From NCBI GenBank assembly GCA_030323885.1, contig CM059192.1, positions 1,185,001 to 1,249,000 of the forward strand: 64,000 bases of DNA, read 5' to 3'. Position 1 is the first letter of the stretch; each line of letters begins with the position of its first letter. Origin of the DNA: Branchipolynoe longqiensis. Its lineage: Eukaryota; Annelida; Polychaeta; Phyllodocida; Polynoidae. The position numbers and the translations under genes were made by a program. Positions 12,138-23,729 of the stretch are shown here, piece after piece. The notes under the pieces are model-generated. The model was given only the letters and a program-made list of their open reading frames with translations, was not told where the DNA came from and made no database searches.

Positions 12138-13225
12138 CAAACTATGGCTATTTGCTAAACTAAGAAACTATATGACACAAGATATGTCAATAAAAATCTT
12201 CAAAGGCATGGTACTCTCCTACTTTGACTATGGGGATGTAATCTACATGGGTGCTAAAAAAGAGCTACTTAAAAAATTGCAGATACTACAAAATAGGGCC
12301 TTGAAAATATGCCTGAAAGTAGACAAACTACACCCCACTTATGACCTACACAAAAGAACTAAAGTAAAGCTACTAGAAAACAGAAGGATAATCCACCTAA
12401 AAACATTAGCATATGGATATAGCCAAGACATTAAGCGTCTAACCCAACCACTAAGGGACACCAGAGCAAGCAAGGCACCACTACTAAGACAGACCAGAAG
12501 CCAGATCAAAGCCCATGAAAGGAGCACACTGGAAATGGCCGCCAAGGCATGGAATGCGCAAACGGTGAAAGAAAGACAAATCCCTGACCTAAAAACGTAC
12601 AAAAAATATCTGTGCAAAATAAAAACTGGGAACCCCAACTGAACTGCACCACAAGGGGGCAGGTGATATGTCACGGCCCACCAACTGGACAGCCCAGGGT
12701 GGGATAACCGTAAATATAAAAGCCAGATAACATATCCAACAACAATATAAATCAAATCAATTTCAAACAAACATAACTCAACCACCTATTACGTACAAGC
12801 CTATGGACATGTAAATAAAATAGGCTAGTATAGAATTAAGTAGAAAAAAGCGGAAAACTCTTCCCAAGAAAACCCCAAAACACTAACATAGAACCTTAAG
12901 AAAACAACTAACATAGTAATAAGAATAGAACAAAAATACAATGCCAAAAAGGCCCAAAAAAACTAACATAGACTACTAAACGTACCAACAGACTATCTAT
13001 CTGCTACTGAAATGCAGACAATCAAATAACTTATCAGCAGCTACTGTTTGGTAAGACAACACCAACACTACAGCTGGCCAGCATTGAAAACAAGCCTGGG
13101 TACCCAGGCTTACATGCTATGGACAGAATAAATACAGCCTCAATTAAAAAAAACAAACAAAACAAAACTTTCAGGATAAATGCTAGGACGTAAAACAATT
13201 ACAAACAATCAACATAAACGGCCTT
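12138..13225 (+). pseudogene. LINE-2 copy: reverse transcriptase C-terminus and 3' UTR
   Basis: The ORF at 12172-12642 (156 codons) starts inside a non-LTR reverse transcriptase C-terminal region: DYGDVIYMGAKKELL, LQILQNRALKIC, LHPTYDLHKRTKVKLLENRR, then AWNAQTVKERQIPDL. The catalytic fingers and palm are missing, so it is a 5'-truncated insertion. The 3' UTR contains a perfect 20-bp palindrome (13092-13111) and an A/C-rich tail, followed by TGCTAGGACGTAAAACAA, which matches the SINE-1 tail. A second copy is at 56290-57480. Clade is uncertain (CR1/jockey-like). Confidence 0.8.
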
Positions 13226-13266
13226 TCAACTTGGCAGCCATATGTTGCCAGAAGCGGAAAGTTAAA

Positions 13267-13447
13267 GTTCAATAGTCCAATGCAAGCATCAAATTACAAA
13301 ACCTAAACTTTTTTCTAGATTTGATTCTACATATCCAACTTAGATAGTGATGCGTGTATTAAACATTTGTTGCTGCGTAGAAGGGAACAAACAAAGTCAA
13401 TTTAATAGAACCTGTTACTGAAGTCTGTAGTGTCAGAGCCATGATTA
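13267..13447 (+). repeat. Direct repeat, right copy (181 bp)
   Basis: It matches 11956-12137 and continues rightward into the rest of the MITE, ending near 13615 with CATCGGACTATGCAACTT. Confidence 0.85.
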
Positions 13448-13930
13448 ATTTAGCTCGTTTACACTTCAAATATCTCCTAACTTAGTCATTTTTAATCTAA
13501 GTTACATCAAACTAAAGTAAGGTAAATTATTATGATCAACATAAGATGTTTATCTAAAAAAAAAAAAAAAAAAATACAAACTCAAAACCATCGGACTATG
13601 CAACTTGAATCCCAATATGGGGTTTGAGGTCTGCACCCCTCTGCCTATTCGATATGCATTCCACAGGTATGACTGGTTCATGCTCCATATTCGGCAACAA
13701 TGCATTCATTAAATAACTTGAACAACATAAGTTAAAATGCTAGATGATTCAGTCACCTGACAACACAAGTTAAACTGCTAAGTGATTAAGTCAATCTGAC
13801 AACACAAGTTAAGTCGCTAAGTGATTCAAGGACCCAACACCACAAGTCACAGTCGAGAATCTTCAGTTTTTGGTGCAATTGAAATCAACAATCGTGAATA
13901 CCGTAAAACTGTGAGTTGGGTAGTATCCAC

Positions 13931-14327
13931 AGGTGAACTAGATAAAGGATTCAGCCGCTACTCACAGTACACGGGTGAAGACCAGCCCTATATAAAAACG
14001 GTCGAAAATCGGGCTAATGAAAGGAGTCTTTATGAGAGCCTAATTTCACAATCTAAGAAGCAACATTTATTCTTTGTAGAGTTGGAAAATATAATAAAAC
14101 ATATACTTTAATCAAATTTAAAAGTGAAATCGACGGCGTTCTCTGGCCGCCATCTTGCCTTTTTGCATTCTCTCCCATTTCACCAACTCTGTACAGATAG
14201 AAGTAGCCATTTGATACTGGAACCAGAGATTACACTTTCTGTTTCATACTAAAGCAGTTTTCGCCAGCTTTTATATAGGGTTGGTATTCACCCCTGTACT
14301 GCAAGTACGGGGTGAATCTTTTATCTA
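13931..14327 (+). mobile_element. TAGATAAA-type MITE, complete copy
   Basis: Inverted repeats of about 55 bp run from CTAGATAAAGGATTCA inward and from TGAATCTTTTATCTAC inward. Both include CCCTATATAAAA and a GTACTGCA/GTAC core. Length is 397 bp with no coding capacity. Region 14330-14576 after it shows nothing recognisable. Confidence 0.75.
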
Positions 14328-14576
14328 CAGGTGAACATGTTAATTGGAACCGTTACCGGACTTGTATTACCCGGCATACCCGACACAATAATCGGGAACC
14401 TCGCTTGGTGTGTGGTGGGCATCAGACACATGGCGGTTGTTCTTGCTGTTCGTTAGGGGAGGCCACCTTGCAGTGTAATAATGCACTCAGTAAACAAAGT
14501 GCCGGCTTCAGAGCAAAGTGCAGTCACTGGTTGGATGACTCAGCGTAATTAGTGGACACACGCAGCTGCACGGGCC

Positions 14577-17500
14577 GGGTGTTGCACGTGTGTACGGGTA
14601 GTGTACGAGTGTTGCACGTGTGTATGGGTAGTGTACGAGTGTTGCACGTGTGTATGGGTAGTGTACTGGTGTTGCACGTGTGTATGGGTGTTGCACGTGT
14701 GTACGGGTAGTGTACGAGTGTTGCACGTGTGTATGGGTAGTGTACTGGTGTTGCACGTGTGTATGGGTGTTGCACGTGTGTACGGGTAGTGTATGGGTGT
14801 TGCAAGTGTGTACGGGTAGTGTAGGGGTGTTGCGCGTGTGTACGGGTAGTGTACGAGTGTTTCACGTGTGTACGGGTAGTGTAGGGATGTTGCACGTGTG
14901 TACGGGTAGTGTAGGGGTGTTGCATGTGTGTACGGGTAGTGTACGAGTGTTGCACGTGTGTACATGTAGTGCACTGGTGTTGCACGTGTGTATGGGTAGT
15001 GTATGGGTGTTGCATGTGTGTACGGGTAGTGTACGGGTAGTGTATGGGTGTTGCACGTGTGTACGGGTAGTGTATGGGTGTTGCACATGTGTACGGGTAG
15101 TGTATGGGTGTTGCATGTATGTACGGGTAGTGTACGAGTGTTGCATGTGTGTATGGGTAGTGTACTGGTGTTGCACATGTGTATGGGTGTTGCACGTGTG
15201 TATGGGTAGTGTACGGGTAGTGTATGGGTGTTGCACGTGTGTACGGGTAGTGTAGGGGTGTTGCACATATGTACGGGTAGTGTACGAGTGTTGCACGTGT
15301 GTATGGGTAGTGTACTGGTGTTGCACGTGTGTATGGGTGTTGCACGTGTGTACGGGTAGTGTACGGGTAGTGTATGGGTGTTGCACGTGTCTACGGGTAG
15401 TGTAGGGGTGTTGTACGGGTAGTGTACGAGTGTTGCACGTGTGTACGGGTAGTGTAGGGGTGTTGCACGTGTGTACGGGTAGTGTAGGGGTGTTGCATGT
15501 GTGTATGGGTAGTGTACGAGTGTTGCACGTGTGTATGGGTAGTGTACTGGTGTTGCACGTGTGTATGGGTGTTGCACGTGTGTACGGGTAGTGTACGGGT
15601 AGTGTATGGGTGTTGCACGTGTGTACAGGGAGTGTAGGGGTTTTGCACGTGTGTACGGGTAGTGTAGGGGTGTTGCACGTGTGTACGGGTAGTGTACGAG
15701 TGTTGCATGTGTGTACGGGTAGTGTACTGGTGTTGCATGTGTGTATGGGTAGTGTATGGGTGTTGCATGTGTGTACGGGTAGTGTAGGGTAGTGTATGGG
15801 TGTTGCACGTGTGTACGGGTAGTGTATGGGTGTTGCACATGTGTACGAGTAGTGTATAGGTGTTGCACATGTGTACGGGTAGTGTATGGGTGTTGCACAT
15901 GTGTACGGGTAGTGTATGGGTGTTGCACATGTGTACGGGTAGTGTACAGGTAGTGTATGGGTGTTGCAAATGTGTATGGGTAGTGTAGAGGGTGTTGCAC
16001 ATGTGTATGGGTAGTGTATGGGTGTTGCACATGTGTACGGGTAGTATATGGGTGTTGCATGTGTGTACAGGTAGTGTACGGGTGTTGCACATGTGTATGG
16101 GTAGTGTATGAGTGTTGCACGTGTGTACAGGTAGTGTAGGAGTGTTGCACATGTGTATGGGTAGTGTATGGGTGTTGCACGTGTGTACGGGTAGTGTACA
16201 GGTGTTGCACATGTGTATGGGTAGTGTCCTGGTGTTGCACGTGTGTACGGGTAGTGTACGAGTGTTGCACATGTGTACGGGTAGTGTATGGGTGTTGCAC
16301 GTGTTTACGGGTGGTGTATGGGTGTTGCACATGTGCATGGGTAGAATACGAGTGTTGCATGTCTGTACAGGTAGTGTACGGGTGTTGCACGTGTGTATGG
16401 GAAGTGTACTAGTGTTGCATGAGTGTACGGGTAGTGTATGGGTGTTGCACATGTGTACGGGTAGTGTATGGGTGTTGCACATGTGTACTCGTAGTGTATG
16501 GGTGTTGCACATTTGTACGGGTAGTGTATGGGTGTTGCATGTGTGTACTGGTAGTGTAGGGTGTTGCATGTGTGTACGGGTAGTGTATGGGTGTTGCATG
16601 TGTGTACTGGTAGTGTACGAGTGTTGCACATGTGTACGGGTAGTGTATGGGTGTTGCACGTGTGTATGGGTAGTGTAGGGGTGTTGCACGTGTGTACGGG
16701 TAGTGTAGGGTGTTGTATGGGTAGTGTAGGGTGTTGCATGTGTGTATGGGGGGTGAAGGGTGTTGCATGTGTGTATGGGTAATGTACGAGTGTTGCACAT
16801 GTGTACGAGTAGTGTACGGGTGTTGTATGTGTGTACGTGTAGTGTATGGGTGTTGCATGAGTGTATGGGTAGTGTAGGGGTGTTGCACATGTGTCCGGGT
16901 AATGTAGGGGTGTTGCACGTGTGTGCGGGTAGGGTAGGGGTGTTGCACATGTGTACGGGTAGTGTAGGCGTGTTGCACATGTGTATGGGTAGTTTAGGGG
17001 TGTTGCACATGTGTACGGGTAGTGTAGGGGTGTTGCACATGTGTATGGGTAGTGTATGGGTGTTGCACGTGTGTACAGGTAGTGTAGGGGTGTTGCATGA
17101 GTGTATGGGTAGCGTAGGGGTGTTGCACGTGTGTACGGGTAGTGTACGAGTGTTGCACATGTGTGCGGGCAGTGTATGGGTGTTGCGCGTGTGTATGGGT
17201 AGTGTAGGGGTGTTGCACATGTGTATGGGTAGTGTAGGGGTGTTGCACATGTGTATGGGTAGTGTAGGGGTGTTGCACATGTGTACGGGTAGTGTAGGGG
17301 TGTTGCACGTGTGTATGGGTAGTGTAGGGGTGTTGCACGTGTGTACGGGTAGTGTAGGGGTGTTGCACGTGTGTATGGGTAGTGTATGAGTGTTGCACAT
17401 GTGTGCGGGCAGTGTATGGGTGTTGTGCGTGTGTATGGGTAGTGTAGGGGTGTTGCACATGTGTATGGGTAGTGTAGGGGTGTTGCACATGTGTATGGGT

Positions 17501-18428
17501 AGTGTAGGGGTGTTGCACATGTGTACGGGTAGTGTAGGGGTGTTGCATGAGTGTATGGGTAGTGTAGGGGTGTTGCACATGTGTCCGAGTAGTGTACGAG
17601 TGTTGCACATGTGTGCGGGTAGTGTATGGGTGTTGCACATGTGTATGGGTAGTGTAGGGTTGTTGCACATGTGTACAGGTAGTGTACGAGTGTTGCACAT
17701 GTGTGCGGGTAGTGTATGGGTGTTGCACATGTGTACGAGTAGTGTACGAGTGTTGCACATGTGTACGGGTAGTGTATGGGTGTTGCGCGTGTGTACGGGT
17801 AGTGTAGGGGTGTTGCACGTGTGTACGGGTAGTGTACGAGTGTTGCACATGTGTGCGGGTAGTGTATGGGTGTTGCACTAGTGTATGGGTAGTGTAGGGG
17901 TGTTGCACATGTGTATGGGTAGTGTAGGGGTGTTGCACATGTGTATGGGTAGTGTAGGGGTGTTGCACATGTGTACGGGTAGTGTACGAGTGTTGCACAT
18001 GTGTGCGGGTAGTGTATGAGTGTTGCACGTGTGTATGGGTAGTGTAGGGGTGTTCCACATGTGTACTGGTAGTGTAGGCATGTTGCTCATGTGTACGGGT
18101 AGTGTATGGGTGTTGCACATGTGTACGGGTAGTGTAGGGGTGTTGCACGTGTGTACGGGTGGTGTAGGGCTGTTGCACATGTGTATGGGTAGTGTAGGGC
18201 ATTGCGCGTGTGTACGGGTAGTGTAGGGGTGTTGCACATGTGTATGGGTAGTGTATGGGTGGTTCACGTGTGTACTGGTAGTGTTGGGTGTTGCATGTGT
18301 GTATGGGTAGTGTTGGGTGTTGCACATGTGTATGTGTAGTGTACGGGTGTTGCACGTATGTACTGGTAGTGTACGAGTGTTGCACATGTTTACCGGTAAT
18401 GTTATGGTGTTGCATGTGTGTACGGGTG
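14577..18428 (+). repeat. 30-bp minisatellite, about 128 units
   Basis: The unit begins GTGTTGCACGTGTGTACGGG and ends TAGTGTACGA, with point variants and occasional partial units. Because 30 is a multiple of three and the unit lacks stops in several frames, it produces spurious ORFs up to 819 codons on minus and 209 on plus. Many units hold the palindrome CACGTG and others CACATG. Unit variants are patterned: the first kilobase favours CACGTG, the centre CACATG. Confidence 0.97.
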
Positions 18429-18667
18429 TATATATATATATAATTATTTCCTACAAGAAAGAAGGAAAGACAAACAAGGTAGTGGGTGGGAAAACTGTAT
18501 TCTCTGGCAAGAGGTACGTGCCCTCTGCCGATAAACAACAAATTTTAAGCGAGTGGTACAGGCGAGAGGCCGAGGCATGACAGCTGAATAGGCCAGGTGG
18601 CAGCACCAGCCAAGGAGGGGAGCCTGACCAGTCCGATTAATTATACTCGTATAATGCTTATACAGCA

Positions 18668-18712
18668 CATATATATATATATATATATATATATAGTGTG
18701 TGTGTGTGTTAT
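18668..18712 (+). repeat. TA and TG microsatellite
   Basis: An alternating TA run followed by TGTG. 18429-18667 between satellites holds unique sequence with no supported gene. Confidence 0.85.
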
Positions 18713-18954
18713 ATGAAGTGCATGTGGGTATGGGTAATGCATGTGGGTATGGGTAGTGTATGGATAGTGTCTCTATCTGGATAGTGTATGTATGCATAGT
18801 GTATGTATATGGACAGAGCAGTGTAATATAGTCTACATGTGTATATGGATACAATATGTGCATACAGATGAAGTGTGAATGTGTATGTCAAAGGCATGCC
18901 TGTGTTTATAATGTGGCTGCGGTATGGTTGCAGGTGTCACGTGTTATATAAGCC

Positions 18955-19815
18955 TCAGTAATGGAATATAGCACATGTGTAGGAATATGGTATTAGCATA
19001 CATATAGGGGTATGGTATTAGCATACATAGAGGGGTATGATAGTAGCATATGTACAGGGGTATGGTATTAGCATACATATACGGGTATGATATTAGCATA
19101 TGTATAGGGGTATGGCATTATCATATGTATAGGGGTATGGTATTAGCATATGTATAAGGATATGGTATTAGCATATGTATAGGGATATGGTATCAGCATA
19201 TACATAGGGGTATGGTATTAGCATATGTATAGAGGTATGGTATTAGCATATGTATATGGGTATGGTATTAGCATATGTATATGGGTATTGTATTAGCATA
19301 TGTATATGGGTATTGTATTAGCATATGTATATATGGGCATGGTATTAGCATATGTATAGGGGTATGGTATTAGCATATGCATAAGGGTATGGTATTAGCA
19401 TATGTATAAGGATATGATATTAGCATACATATATGGGTATGGTATTAGCATGTGTGTAGGGATAAGGTATTAGCATATGCATAGGGGTATGGTATTAGCA
19501 TATGAATAGGGGTATGGTATCAGTATACATATAGGGATTTGGTATGTAGCTCATGTATGGGGATATGGTATTAGCATAGGGATATGGTATACATTTCATA
19601 TATGGAGATATGGTATTAGCATATGAAGAGGGGTATGGTATTACTATTAGCAAATGTATAGGGATATGGTATGTAGCTCATATATAGGGATATGGTATTA
19701 CTATTAGCATATGAATAGGGATATGGTATTAGCATATGTATAGGGGTATGGTAATTGGTATGTAGCATATGTGTAGGGATATGATATGTAGCACATGGAT
19801 AGAGATATGGATATA
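18955..19815 (+). repeat. 25-bp satellite
   Basis: The unit approximates GGTATTAGCATATGTATAGG plus GGTAT, repeated about 30-35 times with drift and partial units. Confidence 0.9.
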
Positions 19816-19820
19816 ACATT

Positions 19821-20200
19821 GTTTGTTTGTTGTTTTTCATCCTAGCAACATCTAAAGTCATATCAGGATGGGTACCGACTTGTGACAGTGCGCACTCATG
19901 GCGGCTTTATAGTGCTGCCCCACTGGGAGACCAGGCCTCCAGCACCATGACCTGATAGCCCACTGAGTCACATTATCCTGACACTGAGCCAACCAGTCCT
20001 TGTCCAATCCTAATAATCCCGAGCGCCAGGCTAGGAAGTGACAAGTATCAATTTTTAAGTCATTAGTTTGACTCGACCAGGGTTCGAAGTGTATGTGTGA
20101 ATCCCCATCGGGGGATTCGAACCCATGGGTTCGAATCCCCCGATCTCCCAAAACAGGAGACTGACACTCAACTCATTCGGTCATCCAGTCTGGTCGGATA
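19821..20200 (-). mobile_element. SINE-1 (tRNA-derived), full-length minus copy
   Basis: The tail GTTTGTTTGTTGTT, then CCTAGCAACATCTAAAGTCA on plus, marks the 3' end. The body holds GTCACATTATCCTGACACTG and the head a pol III B-box. The head is altered by a perfect 38-bp palindrome at 20107-20144. Confidence 0.85.
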
Positions 20201-20358
20201 TAGAATGTATAGGGATATGGAATATAACAAGTGTATATGGATAGTATTTAACGCATGTACGCGGATATAACACCTGGATAGGGATATGCAAAATAATACC
20301 TGTATAGTGATAGGGGATAAAGCATATGTATGGGGTAACATGTAATAAATATAGGGAT

Positions 20359-20408
20359 AGGGTGTTGGGGTTTTACATCCTGGCAACATCTATGGTCATA
20401 TCAGGATG
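20359..20408 (-). mobile_element. SINE-1 tail fragment
   Basis: TTTTACATCCTGGCAACA followed by GGTCATATCAGGATGGG, without a body. Confidence 0.65.
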
Positions 20409-20460
20409 GGATAGGTGTAGAGGATATATCACGTGAATAGGAATATGCATAGGGATATGT

Positions 20461-20502
20461 TGTTGGGGTTTTACATCCTGGCCACATCTAGGGTCATGTC
20501 AG
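20461..20502 (-). mobile_element. SINE-1 tail fragment
   Basis: A second truncated tail, 100 bp from the previous one, GTTTTACATCCTGGCCACAT then GGGTCATGTCAGG. Confidence 0.6.
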
Positions 20503-20740
20503 GTGTATAGGAATCTAGGTTCTAATCCATTACAGGGATATAGGAGTACTGCGCATAATGGCGCCATAGCTTGGATCTGGTGGTAGTTGGTTGGAAGAGT
20601 GTGCACGTCGTTGTACTCACATAATGCACACGCTGCATGTGTAAGCACACAGCCATCTGCAGTCCGTATAGACCCCCTTTCAATGTTTGTAAACATCGTG
20701 TATGCGCGCGCAGCTTGGCTGCAGAACGAATGCACACTGC

Positions 20741-21348
20741 CACTGAGTTTGCCAGTATGCGCAGTGCAAAACGTTAATTTTATTCCAAATTAATAGAAAT
20801 CCAGAACCCTAACCATATAAATTTAATATAATCTATTCGTTGCATATGTTTTGTATATGTGTTCCAAGCGGTTTGTGTCTAGGTGGTGTGGTTTTAGAGA
20901 TATTTCACTTTTTCTGTATGAAGATTGCTCACGGCCATTGACATTTCACTGAGTTTGCCGATATGCGCAGTGCAAAACGTTTATTTTATTCAAAATTAAT
21001 AGAAATACAGAACCCTAACCGTATAAATTTAATATAATCTATTCGTTGAATATGTTTTCTATATGTGTTCCAATCGGTTTGTGTCTAGGTGGGGTGGCTT
21101 TAGAGATATTTCCCTTTTTCTGTATGAAGATTGCTCACGGCCATTGGCAATGCATTGAGTTTGCCGATACGCACAGTGCAACACATCAATTTTAGTCAAA
21201 ATTAATAGAAATACAGAACCCTAACCTTCTTAATTTAATATAATCTCTTCTTTGAATATGTTTTCTATATGTCTTCCAATCGGTTTGTGTCTAGGTGGTT
21301 TGGCTTTAGAGATATTTCACCTTTTCTCTATGAAGATTGCTCATAGCC
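20741..21348 (+). repeat. 206-bp tandem repeat, three units
   Basis: Units start at 20741, 20947 and 21153 with CACTGAGTTTGCC or close variants. Each contains GAACCCTAACC and CGGTTTGTGTCTAGGTGG. Confidence 0.9.
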
Positions 21349-21382
21349 ATTGAGTTTGCAGTGTGACCGGATATTGTCAGGC

Positions 21383-21443
21383 AGCCAAGCGGCACTCACA
21401 CTGACCTAAATACATGTGCTGACGTCATATGAAATTGGTCTAT
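21383..21443 (+). repeat. Dispersed repeat, copy 2
   Basis: It matches 129-188 (AAATACATGTGCTGACGTCA). Confidence 0.6.
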
Positions 21444-21547
21444 ACAGCACATGCATTATAGATCACATATAGAACAGGACGTGTGTGTCTGTATGTGGGC
21501 TGTGAGCTGTACATGCGGGCATCTCTCTATGTACACACACATATATA

Positions 21548-22070
21548 TCCGTGAACTATCTAACTTGATGACATCACCAAATGCATCAAATTACCACCAC
21601 AAGTTGTGAGTATTCTGAATGTGGCTTTGACGATGCCCGGGTCATGATTGATGTTTATCATCCGTTGTGCAATAAACCAGGACACAACTTTCATCCCGAA
21701 CGACCTTTCAACTTGGCAGCCATATTGTTGCCATGAGCGGCAAGTTAAAATTGGATAGTCCAATGAAAGCGCCAAGTTTCAAAACCAAAACTCCTTTCTA
21801 TACTTGATTCTACTTATAGAACTGCAATTGTTGCTGGATAGAAGGGGATATATACACTAACCGTCAATTTAATACAATCTGTTCCCGCTGAAACCTATTG
21901 TGTCAGAGCTTTGACAAGCACGCCTAAATTAATGTGGCATATTTACACTTCAAATATCTCCTAACTTAATAATTTAAAGTTTCATGTTACTTCAAACTGG
22001 AGTAAGTTACATTATAATTATCACTCTAATATGTTTATCTAAAAAATAATAATAATTAAGACAGAAATGG
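21548..22070 (+). mobile_element. Uninterrupted relative of the 10957-13615 locus
   Basis: It runs from CCGTGAACTATCTAAC through TTTCAACTTGGCAGCC to a TTAA-type MITE-like half. Every segment is found in order at 10957-13615, where insertions separate them. The 70-residue minus ORF here is not supported. Confidence 0.65.
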
Positions 22071-22105
22071 ATCCAACCCTTCAATCGTGTAACTAATAAT
22101 GTTAT

Positions 22106-22460
22106 TTAAAGCTGCATAGTCCGATGAAATATCAAATTTTCAAAACCAAACCAATTATCTAGATTAGATTTTACATATCTGACTTAGATACTGATGCACT
22201 TATTAAGCATTTGTTTCTGCGTAGAAGGCAATACTGAGTCAATTTAACAGAACCTGTTACTGTAGAAGTCTATGGTGTCAGAGTTTTGGCAAGCTTGCCA
22301 AAACTAATTTTCCATGTTTGTACTCAAAATATCTCAAAAGTTTACCATTTAAAATCAAAGTAACTTTGAACTAATGTAAAGTTGATACTAGTGATCGATC
22401 TAATATATTTATCTCAGAAAAAATACAGAAATTCAAAACCATCGGACTATGCAACTTTAA
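22106..22460 (+). mobile_element. TTAA-type MITE, full length (355 bp)
   Basis: It runs from TTAAAGCTGCATAGTCCGAT to ATCGGACTATGCAACTTTAA, near-perfect inverted termini of about 22 bp including TTAA. It is nearly identical to 59244-59598. Confidence 0.85.
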
Positions 22461-22649
22461 GTAACCCCAAATTGAACTCGTGTCTTTTGTTAGTAAAGCA
22501 GTAATAGCAGGTGGGGCTGGGTGTGACGAGGCGGAAGTGCACAGATCCACAGGCGTTCGTTCCGCATTCCAGTGTGACGTCATGTGGCAGGAACTCGGGG
22601 TGACGTCATACCCGGAGTTACCCGCGGCTTGAGGGATGAGGTTGTGGGG

Positions 22650-22775
22650 TGCAGAGTAGGGGGGGGGGGGCGTGTGGCGGGCGGGGTGTGTGGAGCAGGG
22701 GTGTATGGTGGGCGTAGAGGGTGGGTCGTGTGGTGGGTGTGGGAGTGGGAGGGAAGAGGGGGGGGGGGGGTCTTA
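22650..22775 (+). repeat. G-rich tract
   Basis: GGGG and GTGG runs with two G homopolymers. ORFs across it are compositional artefacts. Confidence 0.7.
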
Positions 22776-22995
22776 CCGCTCCTATTTCCAGATGACTTCT
22801 CAACGGGGCCGTTTACATGATTTATTTTCCTGTTTTGAGACATGTTTGTTGCCGATACACGTCTGGCATGTTGGGTTTGCTTTCACACAGAGTATACCTA
22901 CTCTTAGTATTCGTACTAAAACTGACACATGAGGTAGGTATATACCAAAATGTCGCAAATGTGGCACAAACAAAACTAGCATAATTAGTAACAGC

Positions 22996-23583
22996 TAAAG
23001 CCGTGTTCACACGGGCAATGTAAATCGATTCGTAGAAATCGACTTGCCTAGTTTGGTGTGTGAACGGGCGGCTGAGTCGGATTAGGGCTGAATCGATTCC
23101 TGTGGTGCGGATACTGTAAACCACTTGTGGAGGTCGATTATGTGAGTCGATTTCTGTGAAGCGGTTTATTTTGCCCGTGTGGACGCAATAAGGCGGATTA
23201 AGGACGTCACACGCATGCGCAGTCGAGACCTTAGTTTGTTGACTTTCCGGTCGATCAAAAGCACATATTATATAATTTGGTCTATGAACCGGATAGAGGT
23301 CCACATTTGTTTTTTTCATCATTTATTTATAGGTTTTCACTGCCCAGCAGAAGTCTTTACGGTTCCAAAACAATATGATTCAGTCTATACATATCTAGGT
23401 CGAACCCACATTCTCCCGTGCCGACGTCGACTAACCGAAACTGGCGCTGGTTAGTGTCGACTTGCTCATGCGCTGATATCGATTTCCGGCCCAAGTACTG
23501 CCCGTGTGAACGGGCGTCTAAATCGATTTATATAATTCGCCTTGTCTAAATCGATTTAAACTTTTCCCGTGTGAACACAGCTA
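22996..23583. mobile_element. MITE with GTGTTCACACGGG ends (588 bp)
   Basis: The left end AGCCGTGTTCACACGGGCAA is mirrored on the right by CCCGTGTGAACACAGCT. The interior has many copies of TCGATT/AATCGA in both orientations (AATCGATTCGTAGAAATCGA, AAATCGATTTA). No coding capacity. Confidence 0.75.
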
Positions 23584-23729
23584 TATATGACAAGGCAACT
23601 ACCAACTTGAGACTATTGCTGTTTAGCGATGAAAACAATCCGTGATGCGACTTAATCGTTATGGACAGGGTAAATAAACCATCACAAAACCCCCACAAAA
23701 AACTCAAAACTGTACACCTAAAATTACCT

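Noticed and set aside
12339..12785. 148-codon minus ORF, hydrophobic
   Set aside because: Shadow of the LINE-2 reverse transcriptase frame on plus.
14577..18428. CRISPR-like array
   Set aside because: The 30-bp units are directly adjacent with no unique spacers, in a eukaryotic genome; it is a minisatellite.
14524..18541. Long His/Tyr/Thr-rich and Cys/Val-rich ORFs (up to 819 codons)
   Set aside because: They are translations of a 30-bp tandem repeat on both strands and in several frames; no start context, splice or codon bias supports a gene.
22580..22843. Proline-rich minus ORF
   Set aside because: Antisense reading of a G-rich tract.
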